A model generated the notes under the pieces. That model saw nothing but the letters and a program-made list of their open reading frames with translations. It did not search any database and was not told where the DNA came from. The position numbers were made by a program, and so were the translations under genes. Below are positions 40,358 to 53,353 of a stretch of 64,000 nt of DNA, piece after piece. Source of the DNA: Auanema rhodensis (lineage: Eukaryota > Nematoda > Chromadorea > Rhabditida > Rhabditidae); assembly GCA_964057225.1 (NCBI GenBank), contig OZ059900.1, positions 20,227,638 through 20,291,637 on the forward strand. Reading direction: 5' to 3'. Numbering within the stretch: the stretch's first letter is position 1; the number at the start of each line of letters is the position of its first letter.

Positions 40358-40699
40358 GTTACATACTAAAATGAAGCATTTTACATGCTGAACACTAAAA
40401 AAATACAAAAACACAGTATTTCTCTTGAGAAATATTTTATTATGCTGGAAAACCAGTTTTTGGAAATTTCGCTGTAAACAAGGTTTTGACTTACGATTTC
40501 ATGTGTTCAAACTCATGCAATGTCAATGAAACCTAGCTCAAAATTGTTCGTACAACGTCTAGTTCCACTTTCTCGACAAAAAAACAGGGTTTAGAAAATT
40601 AAGGAAATTAGCATATTGTGAGGGCACGCCCCTCATGGCTAATATTAATTAAATCGATTTTTGTTCATATGAGTCGTCAAATGCAACGAATTTCAGCGT
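40358..40699 (+). repeat. Chimeric junction unit 119 (H head, T tail)
   Basis: The first part carries the H marks G41A, C66T and A68T (to 40425). The rest carries the T marks A216T (40573), G233T, C261G and T277C. No other unit combines them. Its head equals that of unit 134 and its tail equals that of unit 104, which is what a tandem duplication of units 104-tail to 134-head must create at its junction. The exchange point lies between 40426 and 40572. One private change, G290A at 40647, is not shared with unit 104 and may postdate the event. Confidence 0.85.
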
Positions 40700-43600
40700 G
40701 TTACATACTAAAATGAAGCATTTTACATGCTGAACACTAAAAAAATACAAAAACACAGTATTTCTCTTGAGAAATATTTTATTATGCTGGAAAACCAGTT
40801 TTTGGAAATTTCGCTGTAAACAAGGTTTTGACTTACGATTTCATGTGTTCAAACTCATGCAATGTCAATGAAACCTAGCTCAAAATTGTTCGTACAACGT
40901 CTAGTTCCACTTTCACGACAAAAAAACAGGGGGTAGAAAATTAGGGAAATTAGCATATTCTGAGGGCACGCCCCTTATGGCTAGTATTGATTAAATCGAT
41001 TTTTGTTCATATGAGTCGTCAAATGCAACGAATTTCAGCGTGTTACATACTAAAATGAAGCATTTTACATGCTGAACACTAGAAAAATACAAAAACACAG
41101 TATTTCCCATGAGAAATATTTTATTATGCTGGAAAACCAGTTTTTGGAAATTTCGCTGTAAACAAGGTTTTGACTTACGATTTCATGTGTTCAAACTCAT
41201 GCAATGTCAATGAAACCTAGCTCAAAATTGTTCGTACAACGTCTAGTTCCACTTTCACGACAAAAAAACAGGGGTTAGAAAATTAGGGAAATTAGCATAT
41301 TCTGAGGGCACGCCCCTTATGGCTAATATTGATTAAATCGATTTTTGTTCATATGAGTCGTCAAATGCAACGAATTTCAGCGTGTTACATACTAAAATGA
41401 AGCATTTTACATGCTGAACACTAGAAAAATACAAAAACACAGTATTTCCCATGAGAAATATTTTATTATGCTGGAAAACCAGTTTTTGGAAATTTCGCTG
41501 TAAACAAGGTTTTGACTTACGATTTCATGTGTTCAAACTCATGCAATGTCAATGAAACCTAGCTCAAAATTGTTCGTACAACGTCTAGTTCCACTTTCTC
41601 GACAAAAAAACAGGGTTTAGAAAATTAAGGAAATTAGCATATTGTGAGGGCACGCCCCTCATGGCTAATATTGATTAAATCGATTTTTGTTCATATGAGT
41701 CGTCAAATGCAACGAATTTCAGCGTGTTACATACTAAAATGAAGCAATTTACATGCTGAACACTAGAAAAATACAAAAACACAGTATTTCCCATGAGAAA
41801 TATTTTATTATGCTGGAAAACCAGTTTTTGGAAATTTCGCTGTAAACAAGGTTTTGACTTACGATTTCATGTGTTCAAACTCATGCAATGTCAATGAAAC
41901 CTAGCTCAAAATTGTTCGTACAACGTCTAGTTCCACTTTCACGACAAAAAAACAGGGGTTAGAAAATTAGGGAAATTAGCATATTCTGAGGGCACGCCCC
42001 TTATGGCTAATATTGATTAAATCGATTTTTGTTCATATGAGTCGTCAAATGCAACGAATTTCAGCGTGTTACATACTAAAATGAAGCATTTTACATGCTG
42101 AACACTAGAAAAATACAAAAACACAGTATTTCCCATGAGAAATATTTTATTATGCTGGAAAACCAGTTTTTGGAAATTTCGCTGTAAACAAGGTTTTGAC
42201 TTACGATTTCATGTGTTCAAACTCATGCAATGTCAATGAAACCTAGCTCAAAATTGTTCGTACAACGTCTAGTTCCACTTTCACGACAAAAAAACAGGGG
42301 TTAGAAAATTAAGGAAATTAGCATATTCTGAGGGCACGCCCCTTATGGCTAATATTGATTAAATCGATTTTTGTTCATATGAGTCGTCAAATGCAACGAA
42401 TTTCAGCGTGTTACATACTAAAATGAAGCATTTTACATGCTGAACACTAGAAAAATACAAAAACACAGTATTTCCCATGAGAAATATTTTATTATGCTGG
42501 AAAACCAGTTTTTGGAAATTTCGCTGTAAACAAGGTTTTGACTTACGATTTCATGTGTTCAAACTCATGCAATGTCAATGAAACCTAGCTCAAAATTGTT
42601 CGTACAACGTCTAGTTGCACTTTCACGACAAAAAAACAGGGGTTAGAAAATTAAGGAAATTAGCATATTCTGAGGGCACGCCCCTTATGGCTAATATTGA
42701 TTAAATCGATTTTTGTTCATATGAGTCGTCAAATGCAACGAATTTCAGCGTGTTACATACTAAAATGAAGCATTTTACATGCTGAACACTAGAAAAATAC
42801 AAAAACACAGTATTTCCCATGAGAAATATTTTATTATGCTGGAAAACCAGTTTTTGGAAATTTCGCTGTAAACAAGGTTTTGACTTACGATTTCATGTGT
42901 TCAAACTCATGCAATGTCAATGAAACCTAGCTCAAAATTGTTCGTACAACGTCTAGTTCCACTTTCACGACAAAAAAACAAGGGTTAGAAAATTAGGGAA
43001 ATTAGCATATTCTGAGGGCACGCCCCTTATGGCTAATATTGATTAAATCGATTTTTGTTCATATGAGTCGTCAAATGCAACGAATTTCAGCGTGTTACAT
43101 ACTAAAATGAAGCATTTTACATGCTGAACACTAAAAAAATACAAAAACACAGTATTTCTCTTGAGAAATATTTTATTATGCTGGAAAACCAGTTTTTGGA
43201 AATTTCGCTGTAAACAAGGTTTTGACTTACGATTTCATGTGTTCAAACTCATGCAATGTCAATGAAACCTAGCTCAAAATTGTTCGTACAACGTCTAGTT
43301 CCACTTTCACGACAAAAAAACAGGGGGTAGAAAATTAGGGAAATTAGCATATTCTGAGGGCACGCCCCTTATGGCTAGTATTGATTAAATCGATTTTTGT
43401 TCATATGAGTCGTCAAATGCAACGAATTTCAGCGTGTTACATTCTAAAATGAAGCATTTTACATGCTGAACACTAGAAAAATACAAAAACACAGTATTTC
43501 CCATGAGAAATATTTTATTATGCTGGAAAACCAGTTTTTGGAAATTTCGCTGTAAACAAGGTTTTGACTTACGATTTCATGTGTTCAAACTCATGCAATG

Positions 43601-45487
43601 TCAATGAAACCTAGCTCAAAATTGTTCGTACAACGTCTAGTTCCACTTTCACGACAAAAAAACAGGGGTTAGAAAATTAGGGAAATTAGCATATTCTGAG
43701 GGCACGCCCCTTATGGCTAATATTGATTAAATCGATTTTTGTTCATATGAGTCGTCAAATGCAACGAATTTCAGCGTGTTACATACTAAAATGAAGCATT
43801 TTACATGCTGAACACTAGAAAAATACAAAAACACAGTATTTCCCATGAGAAATATTTTATTATGCTGGAAAACCAGTTTTTGGAAATTTCGCTGTAAACA
43901 AGGTTTTGACTTACGATTTCATGTGTTCAAACTCATGCAATGTCAATGAAACCTAGCTCAAAATTGTTCGTACAACGTCTAGTTCCACTTTCACGACAAA
44001 AAAACAGGGGTTAGAAAATTAAGGAAATTAGCATATTCTGAGGGCACGCCCCTTATGGCTAATATTGATTAAATCGATTTTTGTTCATATGAGTCGTCAA
44101 ATGCAACGAATTTCAGCGTGTTACATACTAAAATGAAGCAATTTACATGCTGAACACTAGAAAAATACAAAAACACAGTATTTCCCATGAGAAATATTTT
44201 ATTATGCTGGAAAACCAGTTTTTGGAAATTTCGCTGTAAACAAGGTTTTGACTTACGATTTCATGTGTTCAAACTCATGCAATGTCAATGAAACCTAGCT
44301 CAAAATTGTTCGTACAACGTCTAGTTCCACTTTCACGACAAAAAAACAGGGGTTAGAAAATTAGGGAAATTAGCATATTCTGAGGGCACGCCCCTTATGG
44401 CTAATATTGATTAAATCGATTTTTGTTCATATGAGTCGTCAAATGCAACGAATTTCAGCGTGTTACATACTAAAATGAAGCATTTTACATGCTGAACACT
44501 AGAAAAATACAAAAACACAGTATTTCCCATGAGAAATATTTTATTATGCTGGAAAACCAGTTTTTGGAAATTTCGCTGTAAACAAGGTTTTGACTTACGA
44601 TTTCATGTGTTCAAACTCATGCAATGTCAATGAAACCTAGCTCAAAATTGTTCGTACAACGTCTAGTTCCACTTTCACGACAAAAAAACAGGGGTTAGAA
44701 AATTAAGGAAATTAGCATATTCTGAGGGCACGCCCCTTATGGCTAATATTGATTAAATCGATTTTTGTTCATATGAGTCGTCAAATGCAACGAATTTCAG
44801 CGTGTTACATACTAAAATGAAGCATTTTACATGCTGAACACTAGAAAAATACAAAAACACAGTATTTCCCATGAGAAATATTTTATTATGCTGGAAAACC
44901 AGTTTTTGGAAATTTCGCTGTAAACAAGGTTTTGACTTACGATTTCATGTGTTCAAACTCATGCAATGTCAATGAAACCTAGCTCAAAATTGTTCGTACA
45001 ACGTCTAGTTGCACTTTCACGACAAAAAAACAGGGGTTAGAAAATTAAGGAAATTAGCATATTCTGAGGGCACGCCCCTTATGGCTAATATTGATTAAAT
45101 CGATTTTTGTTCATATGAGTCGTCAAATGCAACGAATTTCAGCGTGTTACATACTAAAATGAAGCATTTTACATGCTGAACACTAGAAAAATACAAAAAC
45201 ACAGTATTTCCCATGAGAAATATTTTATTATGCTGGAAAACCAGTTTTTGGAAATTTCGCTGTAAACAAGGTTTTGACTTACGATTTCATGTGTTCAAAC
45301 TCATGCAATGTCAATGAAACCTAGCTCAAAATTGTTCGTACAACGTCTAGTTCCACTTTCACGACAAAAAAACAAGGGTTAGAAAATTAGGGAAATTAGC
45401 ATATTCTGAGGGCACGCCCCTTATGGCTAATATTGATTAAATCGATTTTTGTTCATATGAGTCGTCAAATGCAACGAATTTCAGCGT
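40700..45487 (+). repeat. 14-unit superrepeat, copy 2 (units 120-133)
   Basis: The marker order is identical to copy 1: H E T ZE N K L H E(A8T) N ZE N K L, with A8T again in the ninth unit (43436) and K (C208G) in the sixth and thirteenth. It ends at unit 134 (45488-45829), which has the H head but a G-type tail without A285G, and is then followed by a lone T unit. The seven-unit halves are 40700-43093 and 43094-45487. Confidence 0.88.
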
Positions 45488-48400
45488 GTTACATACTAAA
45501 ATGAAGCATTTTACATGCTGAACACTAAAAAAATACAAAAACACAGTATTTCTCTTGAGAAATATTTTATTATGCTGGAAAACCAGTTTTTGGAAATTTC
45601 GCTGTAAACAAGGTTTTGACTTACGATTTCATGTGTTCAAACTCATGCAATGTCAATGAAACCTAGCTCAAAATTGTTCGTACAACGTCTAGTTCCACTT
45701 TCACGACAAAAAAACAGGGGGTAGAAAATTAGGGAAATTAGCATATTCTGAGGGCACGCCCCTTATGGCTAATATTGATTAAATCGATTTTTGTTCATAT
45801 GAGTCGTCAAATGCAACGAATTTCAGCGTGTTACATACTAAAATGAAGCATTTTACATGCTGAACACTAGAAAAATACAAAAACACAGTATTTCCCATGA
45901 GAAATATTTTATTATGCTGGAAAACCAGTTTTTGGAAATTTCGCTGTAAACAAGGTTTTGACTTACGATTTCATGTGTTCAAACTCATGCAATGTCAATG
46001 AAACCTAGCTCAAAATTGTTCGTACAACGTCTAGTTCCACTTTCTCGACAAAAAAACAGGGTTTAGAAAATTAAGGAAATTAGCATATTGTGAGGGCACG
46101 CCCCTCATGGCTAATATTGATTAAATCGATTTTTGTTCATATGAGTCGTCAAATGCAACGAATTTCAGCGTGTTACATACTAAAATGAAGCATTTTACAT
46201 GCTGAACACTAGAAAAATACAAAAACACAGTATTTCCCATGAGAAATATTTTATTATGCTGGAAAACCAGTTTTTGGAAATTTCGCTGTAAACAAGGTTT
46301 TGACTTACGATTTCATGTGTTCAAACTCATGCAATGTCAATGAAACCTAGCTCAAAATTGTTCGTACAACATCTAGTTCCACTTTCACGACAAAAAAACA
46401 GGGGTTAGAAAATTAAGGAAATTAGCATATTCTGAGGGCACGCCCCTTATGGCTAATATTGATTAAATCGATTTTTGTTCATATGAGTCGTCAAATGCAA
46501 CGAATTTCAGCGTGTTACATACTAAAATGAAGCATTTTACATGCTGAACACTAGAAAAATACAAAAACACAGTATTTCCCATGAGAAATATTTTATTATG
46601 CTGGAAAACCAGTTTTTGGAAATTTCGCTGTAAACAAGGTTTTGACTTACGATTTCATGTGTTCAAACTCATGCAATGTCAATGAAACCTAGCTCAAAAT
46701 TGTTCGTACAACGTCTAGTTCCACTTTCACGACAAAAAAACAGGGGGTAGAAAATTAGGGAAATTAGCATATTCTGAGGGCACGCCCCTTATGGCTAATA
46801 TTGATTAAATCGATTTTTGTTCATATGAGTCGTCAAATGCAACGAATTTCAGCGTGTTACATACTAAAATGAAGCATTTTACATGCTGAACACTAGAAAA
46901 ATACAAAAACACAGTATTTCCCATGAGAAATATTTTATTATGCTGGAAAACCAGTTTTTGGAAATTTCGCTGTAAACAAGGTTTTGACTTACGATTTCAT
47001 GTGTTCAAACTCATGCAATGTCAATGAAACCTAGCTCAAAATTGTTCGTACAACGTCTAGTTCCACTTTCACGACAAAAAAACAGGGGTTAGAAAATTAA
47101 GGAAATTAGCATATTCTGAGGGCACGCCCCTTATGGCTAATATTGATTAAATCGATTTTTGTTCATATGAGTCGTCAAATGCAACGAATTTCAGCGTGTT
47201 ACATACTAAAATGAAGCAATTTACATGCTGAACACTAGAAAAATACAAAAACACAGTATTTCCCATGAGAAATATTTTATTATGCTGGAAAACCAGTTTT
47301 TGGAAATTTCGCTGTAAACAAGGTTTTGACTTACGATTTCATGTGTTCAAACTCATGCAATGTCAATGAAACCTAGCTCAAAATTGTTCGTACAACGTCT
47401 AGTTCCACTTTCACGACAAAAAAACAGGGTTTAGAAAATTAAGGAAATTAGCATATTGTGAGGGCACGCCCCTTATGGCTAATATTGATTAAATCGATTT
47501 TTGTTCATATGAGTCGTCAAATGCAACGAATTTCAGCGTGTTACATACTAAAATGAAGCATTTTACATGCTGAACACTAGAAAAATACAAAAACACAGTA
47601 TTTCCCATGAGAAATATTTTATTATGCTGGAAAACCAGTTTTTGGAAATTTCGCTGTAAACAAGGTTTTGACTTACGATTTCATGTGTTCAAACTCATGC
47701 AATGTCAATGAAACCTAGCTCAAAATTGTTCGTACAACGTCTAGTTCCACTTTCACGACAAAAAAACAGGGGTTAGAAAATTAAGGAAATTAGCATATTC
47801 TGAGGGCACGCCCCTTATGGCTAATATTGATTAAATCGATTTTTGTTTATATGAGTCGTCAAATGCAACGAATTTCAGCGTGTTACATACTAAAATGAAG
47901 CATTTTACATGCTGAACACTAGAAAAATACAAAAACACAGTATTTCCCATGAGAAATATTTTATTATGCTGGAAAACCAGTTTTTGGAAATTTCGCTGTA
48001 AACAAGGTTTTGACTTACGATTTCATGTGTTCAAACTCATGCAATGTCAATGAAACCTAGCTCAAAATTGTTCGTACAACGTCTAGTTCCACTTTCACGA
48101 CAAAAAAACAGGGGTTAGAAAATTAAGGAAATTAGCATATTCTGAGGGCACGCCCCTTATGGCTAATATTGATTAAATCGATTTTTGTTCATATGAGTCG
48201 TCAAATGCAACGAATTTCAGCGTGTTACATACTAAAATGAAGCAATTTACATGCTGAACACTAGAAAAATACAAAAACACAGTATTTCCCATGAGAAATA
48301 TTTTATTATGCTGGAAAACCAGTTTTTGGAAATTTCGCTGTAAACAAGGTTTTGACTTACGATTTCATGTGTTCAAACTCATGCAATGTCAATGAAACCT

Positions 48401-48907
48401 AGCTCAAAATTGTTCGTACAACGTCTAGTTCCACTTTCACGACAAAAAAACAGGGGTTAGAAAATTAAGGAAATTAGCATATTCTGAGGGCACGCCCCTT
48501 ATGGCTAATATTGATTAAATCGATTTTTGTTCATATGAGTCGTCAAATGCAACGAATTTCAGCGTGTTACATACTAAAATGAAGCATTTTACATGCTGAA
48601 CACTAGAAAAATACAAAAACACAGTATTTCCCATGAGAAATATTTTATTATGCTGGAAAACCAGTTTTTGGAAATTTCGCTGTAAACAAGGTTTTGACTT
48701 ACGATTTCATGTGTTCAAACTCATGCAATGTCAATGAAACCTAGCTCAAAATTGTTCGTACAACGTCTAGTTCCACTTTCACGACAAAAAAACAGGGGTT
48801 AGAAAATTAAGGAAATTAGCATATTCTGAGGGCACGCCCCTTATGGCTAATATTGATTAAATCGATTTTTGTTCATATGAGTCGTCAAATGCAACGAATT
48901 TCAGCGT

Positions 48908-51900
48908 GTTACATACTAAAATGAAGCATTTCACATGCTGAACACTAGAAAAATACAAAAACACAGTATTTCCCATGAGAAATATTTTATTATGCTGGAA
49001 AACCAGTTTTTGGAAATTTCGCTGTAAACAAGGTTTTGACTTACGATTTCATGTGTTCAAACTCATGCAATGTCAATGAAACCTAGCTCAAAATTGTTCG
49101 TACAACGTCTAGTTCCACTTTCACGACAAAAAAACAGGGGTTAGAAAATTAAGGAAATTAGCATATTCTGAGGGCACGCCCCTTATGGCTAATATTGATT
49201 AAATCGATTTTTGTTCATATGAGTCGTCAAATGCAACGAATTTCAGCGTGTTACATACTAAAATGAAGCATTTTACATGCTGAACACTAGAAAAATACAA
49301 AAACACAGTATTTCCCATGAGAAATATTTTATTATGCTGGAAAACCAGTTTTTGGAAATTTCGCTGTAAACAAGGTTTTGACTTACGATTTCATGTGTTC
49401 AAACTCATGCAATGTCAATGAAACCTAGCTCAAAATTGTTCGTACAACATCTAGTTCCACTTTCACGACAAAAAAACAGGGGTTAGAAAATTAAGGAAAT
49501 TAGCATATTCTGAGGGCACGCCCCTTATGGCTAATATTGATTAAATCGATTTTTGTTCATATGAGTCGTCAAATGCAACGAATTTCAGCGTGTTACATAC
49601 TAAAATGAAGCATTTTACATGCTGAACACTAGAAAAATACAAAAACACAGTATTTCCCATGAGAAATATTTTATTATGCTGGAAAACCAGTTTTTGGAAA
49701 TTTCGCTGTAAACAAGGTTTTGACTTACGATTTCATGTGTTCAAACTCATGCAATGTCAATGAAACCTAGCTCGAAATTGTTCGTACAACATCTAGTTCC
49801 ACTTTCACGACAAAAAAACAGCGGTTAGAAAATTAAGGAAATTAGCATATTCTGAGGGCACGCCCCTTATGGCTAATATTGATTAAATCGATTTTTGTTC
49901 ATATGAGTCGTCAAATGCAACGAATTTCAGCGTGTTACATACTAAAATGAAGCATTTTACATGCTGAACACTAGAAAAATACAAAAACACAGTATTTCCC
50001 ATGAGAAATATTTTATTATGCTGGAAAACCAGTTTTTGGAAATTTCGCTGTAAACAAGGTTTTGACTTACGATTTCATGTGTTCAAACTCATGCAATGTC
50101 AATGAAACCTAGCTCAAAATTGTTCGTACAACATCTAGTTCCACTTTCACGACAAAAAAACAGGGGTTAGAAAATTAAGGAAATTAGCATATTCTGAGGG
50201 CACGCCCCTTATGGCTAATATTGATTAAATCGATTTTTGTTCATATGAGTCGTCAAATGCAACGAATTTCAGCGTGTTACATACTAAAATGAAGCATTTT
50301 ACATGCTGAACACTAGAAAAATACAAAAACACAGTATTTCCCATGAGAAATATTTTATTATGCTGGAAAACCAGTTTTTGGAAATTTCGCTGTAAACAAG
50401 GTTTTGACTTACGATTTCATGTGTTCAAACTCATGCAATGTCAATGAAACCTAGCTCAAAATTGTTCGTACAACGTCTAGTTCCACTTTCACGACAAAAA
50501 AACAGGGTTTAGAAAATTAAGGAAATTAGCATATTGTGAGGGCACGCCCCTTATGGCTAATATTGATTAAATCGATTTTTGTTCATATGAGTCGTCAAAT
50601 GCAACGAATTTCAGCGTGTTACATACTAAAATGAAGCATTTTACATGCTGAACACTAGAAAAATACAAAAACACAGTATTTCCCATGAGAAATATTTTAT
50701 TATGCTGGAAAACCAGTTTTTGGAAATTTCGCTGTAAACAAGGTTTTGACTTACGATTTCATGTGTTCAAACTCATGCAATGTCAATGAAACCTAGCTCA
50801 AAATTGTTCGTACAACATCTAGTTCCACTTTCACGACAAAAAAACAGCGGTTAGAAAATTAAGGAAATTAGCATATTCTGAGGGCACGCCCCTTATGGCT
50901 AATATTGATTAAATCGATTTTTGTTCATATGAGTCGTCAAATGCAACGAATTTCAGCGTGTTACATACTAAAATGAAGCATTTTACATGCTGAACACTAG
51001 AAAAATACAAAAACACAGTATTTCCCATGAGAAATATTTTATTATGCTGGAAAACCAGTTTTTGGAAATTTCGCTGTAAACAAGGTTTTGACTTACGATT
51101 TCATGTGTTCAAACTCATGCAATGTCAATGAAACCTAGCTCAAAATTGTTCGTACAACATCTAGTTCCACTTTCACGACAAAAAAACAGGGGTTAGAAAA
51201 TTAAGGAAATTAGCATATTCTGAGGGCACGCCCCTTATGGCTAATATTGATTAAATCGATTTTTGTTCATATGAGTCGTCAAATGCAACGAATTTCAGCG
51301 TGTTACATACTAAAATGAAGCATTTTACATGCTGAACACTAGAAAAATACAAAAACACAGTATTTCCCATGAGAAATATTTTATTATGCTGGAAAACCAG
51401 TTTTTGGAAATTTCGCTGTAAACAAGGTTTTGACTTACGATTTCATGTGTTCAAACTCATGCAATGTCAATGAAACCTAGCTCAAAATTGTTCGTACAAC
51501 GTCTAGTTCCACTTTCACGACAAAAAAACAGGGGGTAGAAAATTAGGGAAATTAGCATATTCTGAGGGCACGCCCCTTATGGCTAATATTGATTAAATCG
51601 ATTTTTGTTCATATGAGTCGTCAAATGCAACGAATTTCAGCGTGTTACATACTAAAATGAAGCATTTTACATGCTGAACACTAGAAAAATACAAAAACAC
51701 AGTATTTCCCATGAGAAATATTTTATTATGCTGGAAAACCAGTTTTTGGAAATTTCGCTGTAAACAAGGTTTTGACTTACGATTTCATGTGTTCAAACTC
51801 ATGCAATGTCAATGAAACCTAGCTCAAAATTGTTCGTACAACGTCTAGTTCCACTTTCACGACAAAAAAACAGGGGTTAGAAAATTAAGGAAATTAGCAT

Positions 51901-52669
51901 ATTCTGAGGGCACGCCCCTTATGGCTAATATTGATTAAATCGATTTTTGTTCATATGAGTCGTCAAATGCAACGAATTTCAGCGTGTTACATACTAAAAT
52001 GAAGCATTTTACATGCTGAACACTAGAAAAATACAAAAACACAGTATTTCCCATGAGAAATATTTTATTATGCTGGAAAACCAGTTTTTGGAAATTTCGC
52101 TGTAAACAAGGTTTTGACTTACGATTTCATGTGTTCAAACTCATGCAATGTCAATGAAACCTAGCTCAAAATTGTTCGTACAACATCTAGTTCCACTTTC
52201 ACGACAAAAAAACAGCGGTTAGAAAATTAAGGAAATTAGCATATTCTGAGGGCACGCCCCTTATGGCTAATATTGATTAAATCGATTTTTGTTCATATGA
52301 GTCGTCAAATGCAACGAATTTCAGCGTGTTACATACTAAAATGAAGCATTTTACATGCTGAACACTAGAAAAATACAAAAACACAGTATTTCCCATGAGA
52401 AATATTTTATTATGCTGGAAAACCAGTTTTTGGAAATTTCGCTGTAAACAAGGTTTTGACTTACGATTTCATGTGTTCAAACTCATGCAATGTCAATGAA
52501 ACCTAGCTCAAAATTGTTCGTACAACGTCTAGTTCCACTTTCACGACAAAAAAACAGGGTTTAGAAAATTAAGGAAATTAGCATATTGTGAGGGCACGCC
52601 CCTTATGGCTAATATTGATTAAATCGATTTTTGTTCATATGAGTCGTCAAATGCAACGAATTTCAGCGT
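48908..52669 (+). repeat. 13-unit duplication, copy 1 diagnostic part (units 144-154)
   Basis: The order is N(T25C) D D2 D B D2 D G N D2 B. The same eleven units follow at 53354-57115, a shift of 4446 bp (13 units). The only difference seen is a private change in unit 146 (CTCGAAATTG in place of CTCAAAATTG, near 49774). T25C occurs only in units 144 and 157, which makes it a unique anchor for the duplication. Confidence 0.85.
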
Positions 52670-53011
52670 GTTACATACTAAAATGAAGCATTTTACATGC
52701 TGAACACTAGAAAAATACAAAAACACAGTATTTCCCATGAGAAATATTTTATTATGCTGGAAAACCAGTTTTTGGAAATTTCGCTGTAAACAAGGTTTTG
52801 ACTTACGATTTCATGTGTTCAAACTCATGCAATGTCAATGAAACCTAGCTCAAAATTGTTCGTACAACGTCTAGTTCCACTTTCACGACAAAAAAACAGG
52901 GGTTAGAAAATTAAGGAAATTAGCATATTCTGAGGGCACGCCCCTTATGGCTAATATTGATTAAATCGATTTTTGTTCATATGAGTCGTCAAATGCAACG
53001 AATTTCAGCGT
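52670..53011 (+). repeat. Probable junction unit 155 of the 13-unit duplication
   Basis: If units 142-154 were duplicated in tandem, the junction unit should have the head of unit 168 and the tail of unit 142. Unit 142 is Z with an otherwise consensus tail; unit 168 has T at 22 and A at 200. Unit 155 has T at 22 and G at 200, as predicted, which places the exchange between positions 22 and 200 (about 52692 to 52868). The evidence is weaker than for unit 119 because the result looks like a plain consensus unit. Confidence 0.55.
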
Positions 53012-53353
53012 GTTACATACTAAAATGAAGCATTTTACATGCTGAACACTAGAAAAATACAAAAACACAGTATTTCCCATGAGAAATATTTTATTATGCT
53101 GGAAAACCAGTTTTTGGAAATTTCGCTGTAAACAAGGTTTTGACTTACGATTTCATGTGTTCAAACTCATGCAATGTCAATGAAACCTAGCTCAAAATTG
53201 TTCGTACAACGTCTAGTTCCACTTTCACGACAAAAAAACAGGGGTTAGAAAATTAAGGAAATTAGCATATTCTGAGGGCACGCCCCTTATGGCTAATATT
53301 GATTAAATCGATTTTTGTTCATATGAGTCGTCAAATGCAACGAATTTCAGCGT

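Larger units (their letters stand above)
34544..46171 (+). repeat. Block IV: H/T/K/L higher-order repeat domain (units 102-135)
   Basis: Unit order: H E T | H E T ZE N K L | H E(A8T) N ZE N K L | H/T chimera | H E T ZE N K L | H E(A8T) N ZE N K L | H-head/G-tail, T. The seven-unit cycle is 2394 bp. Its third member alternates between T and N, and its second alternates between plain E and E+A8T, so two cycles make a 14-unit superrepeat. The H E T trimer at the start (34544-35569) is an extra copy of the next three units. H, T, K and L are confined to this block, so the domain is young and local. The layout is explained by nested duplications of 3, 7 and 15 units. Confidence 0.9.

Noticed and set aside
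35570-45487. Assembly artefact as the explanation for the 5130-bp duplication
   Set aside because: It cannot be excluded from sequence alone. However, the chimeric junction unit and its private G290A change are easier to explain by a real exchange than by a collapsed or repeated contig path.
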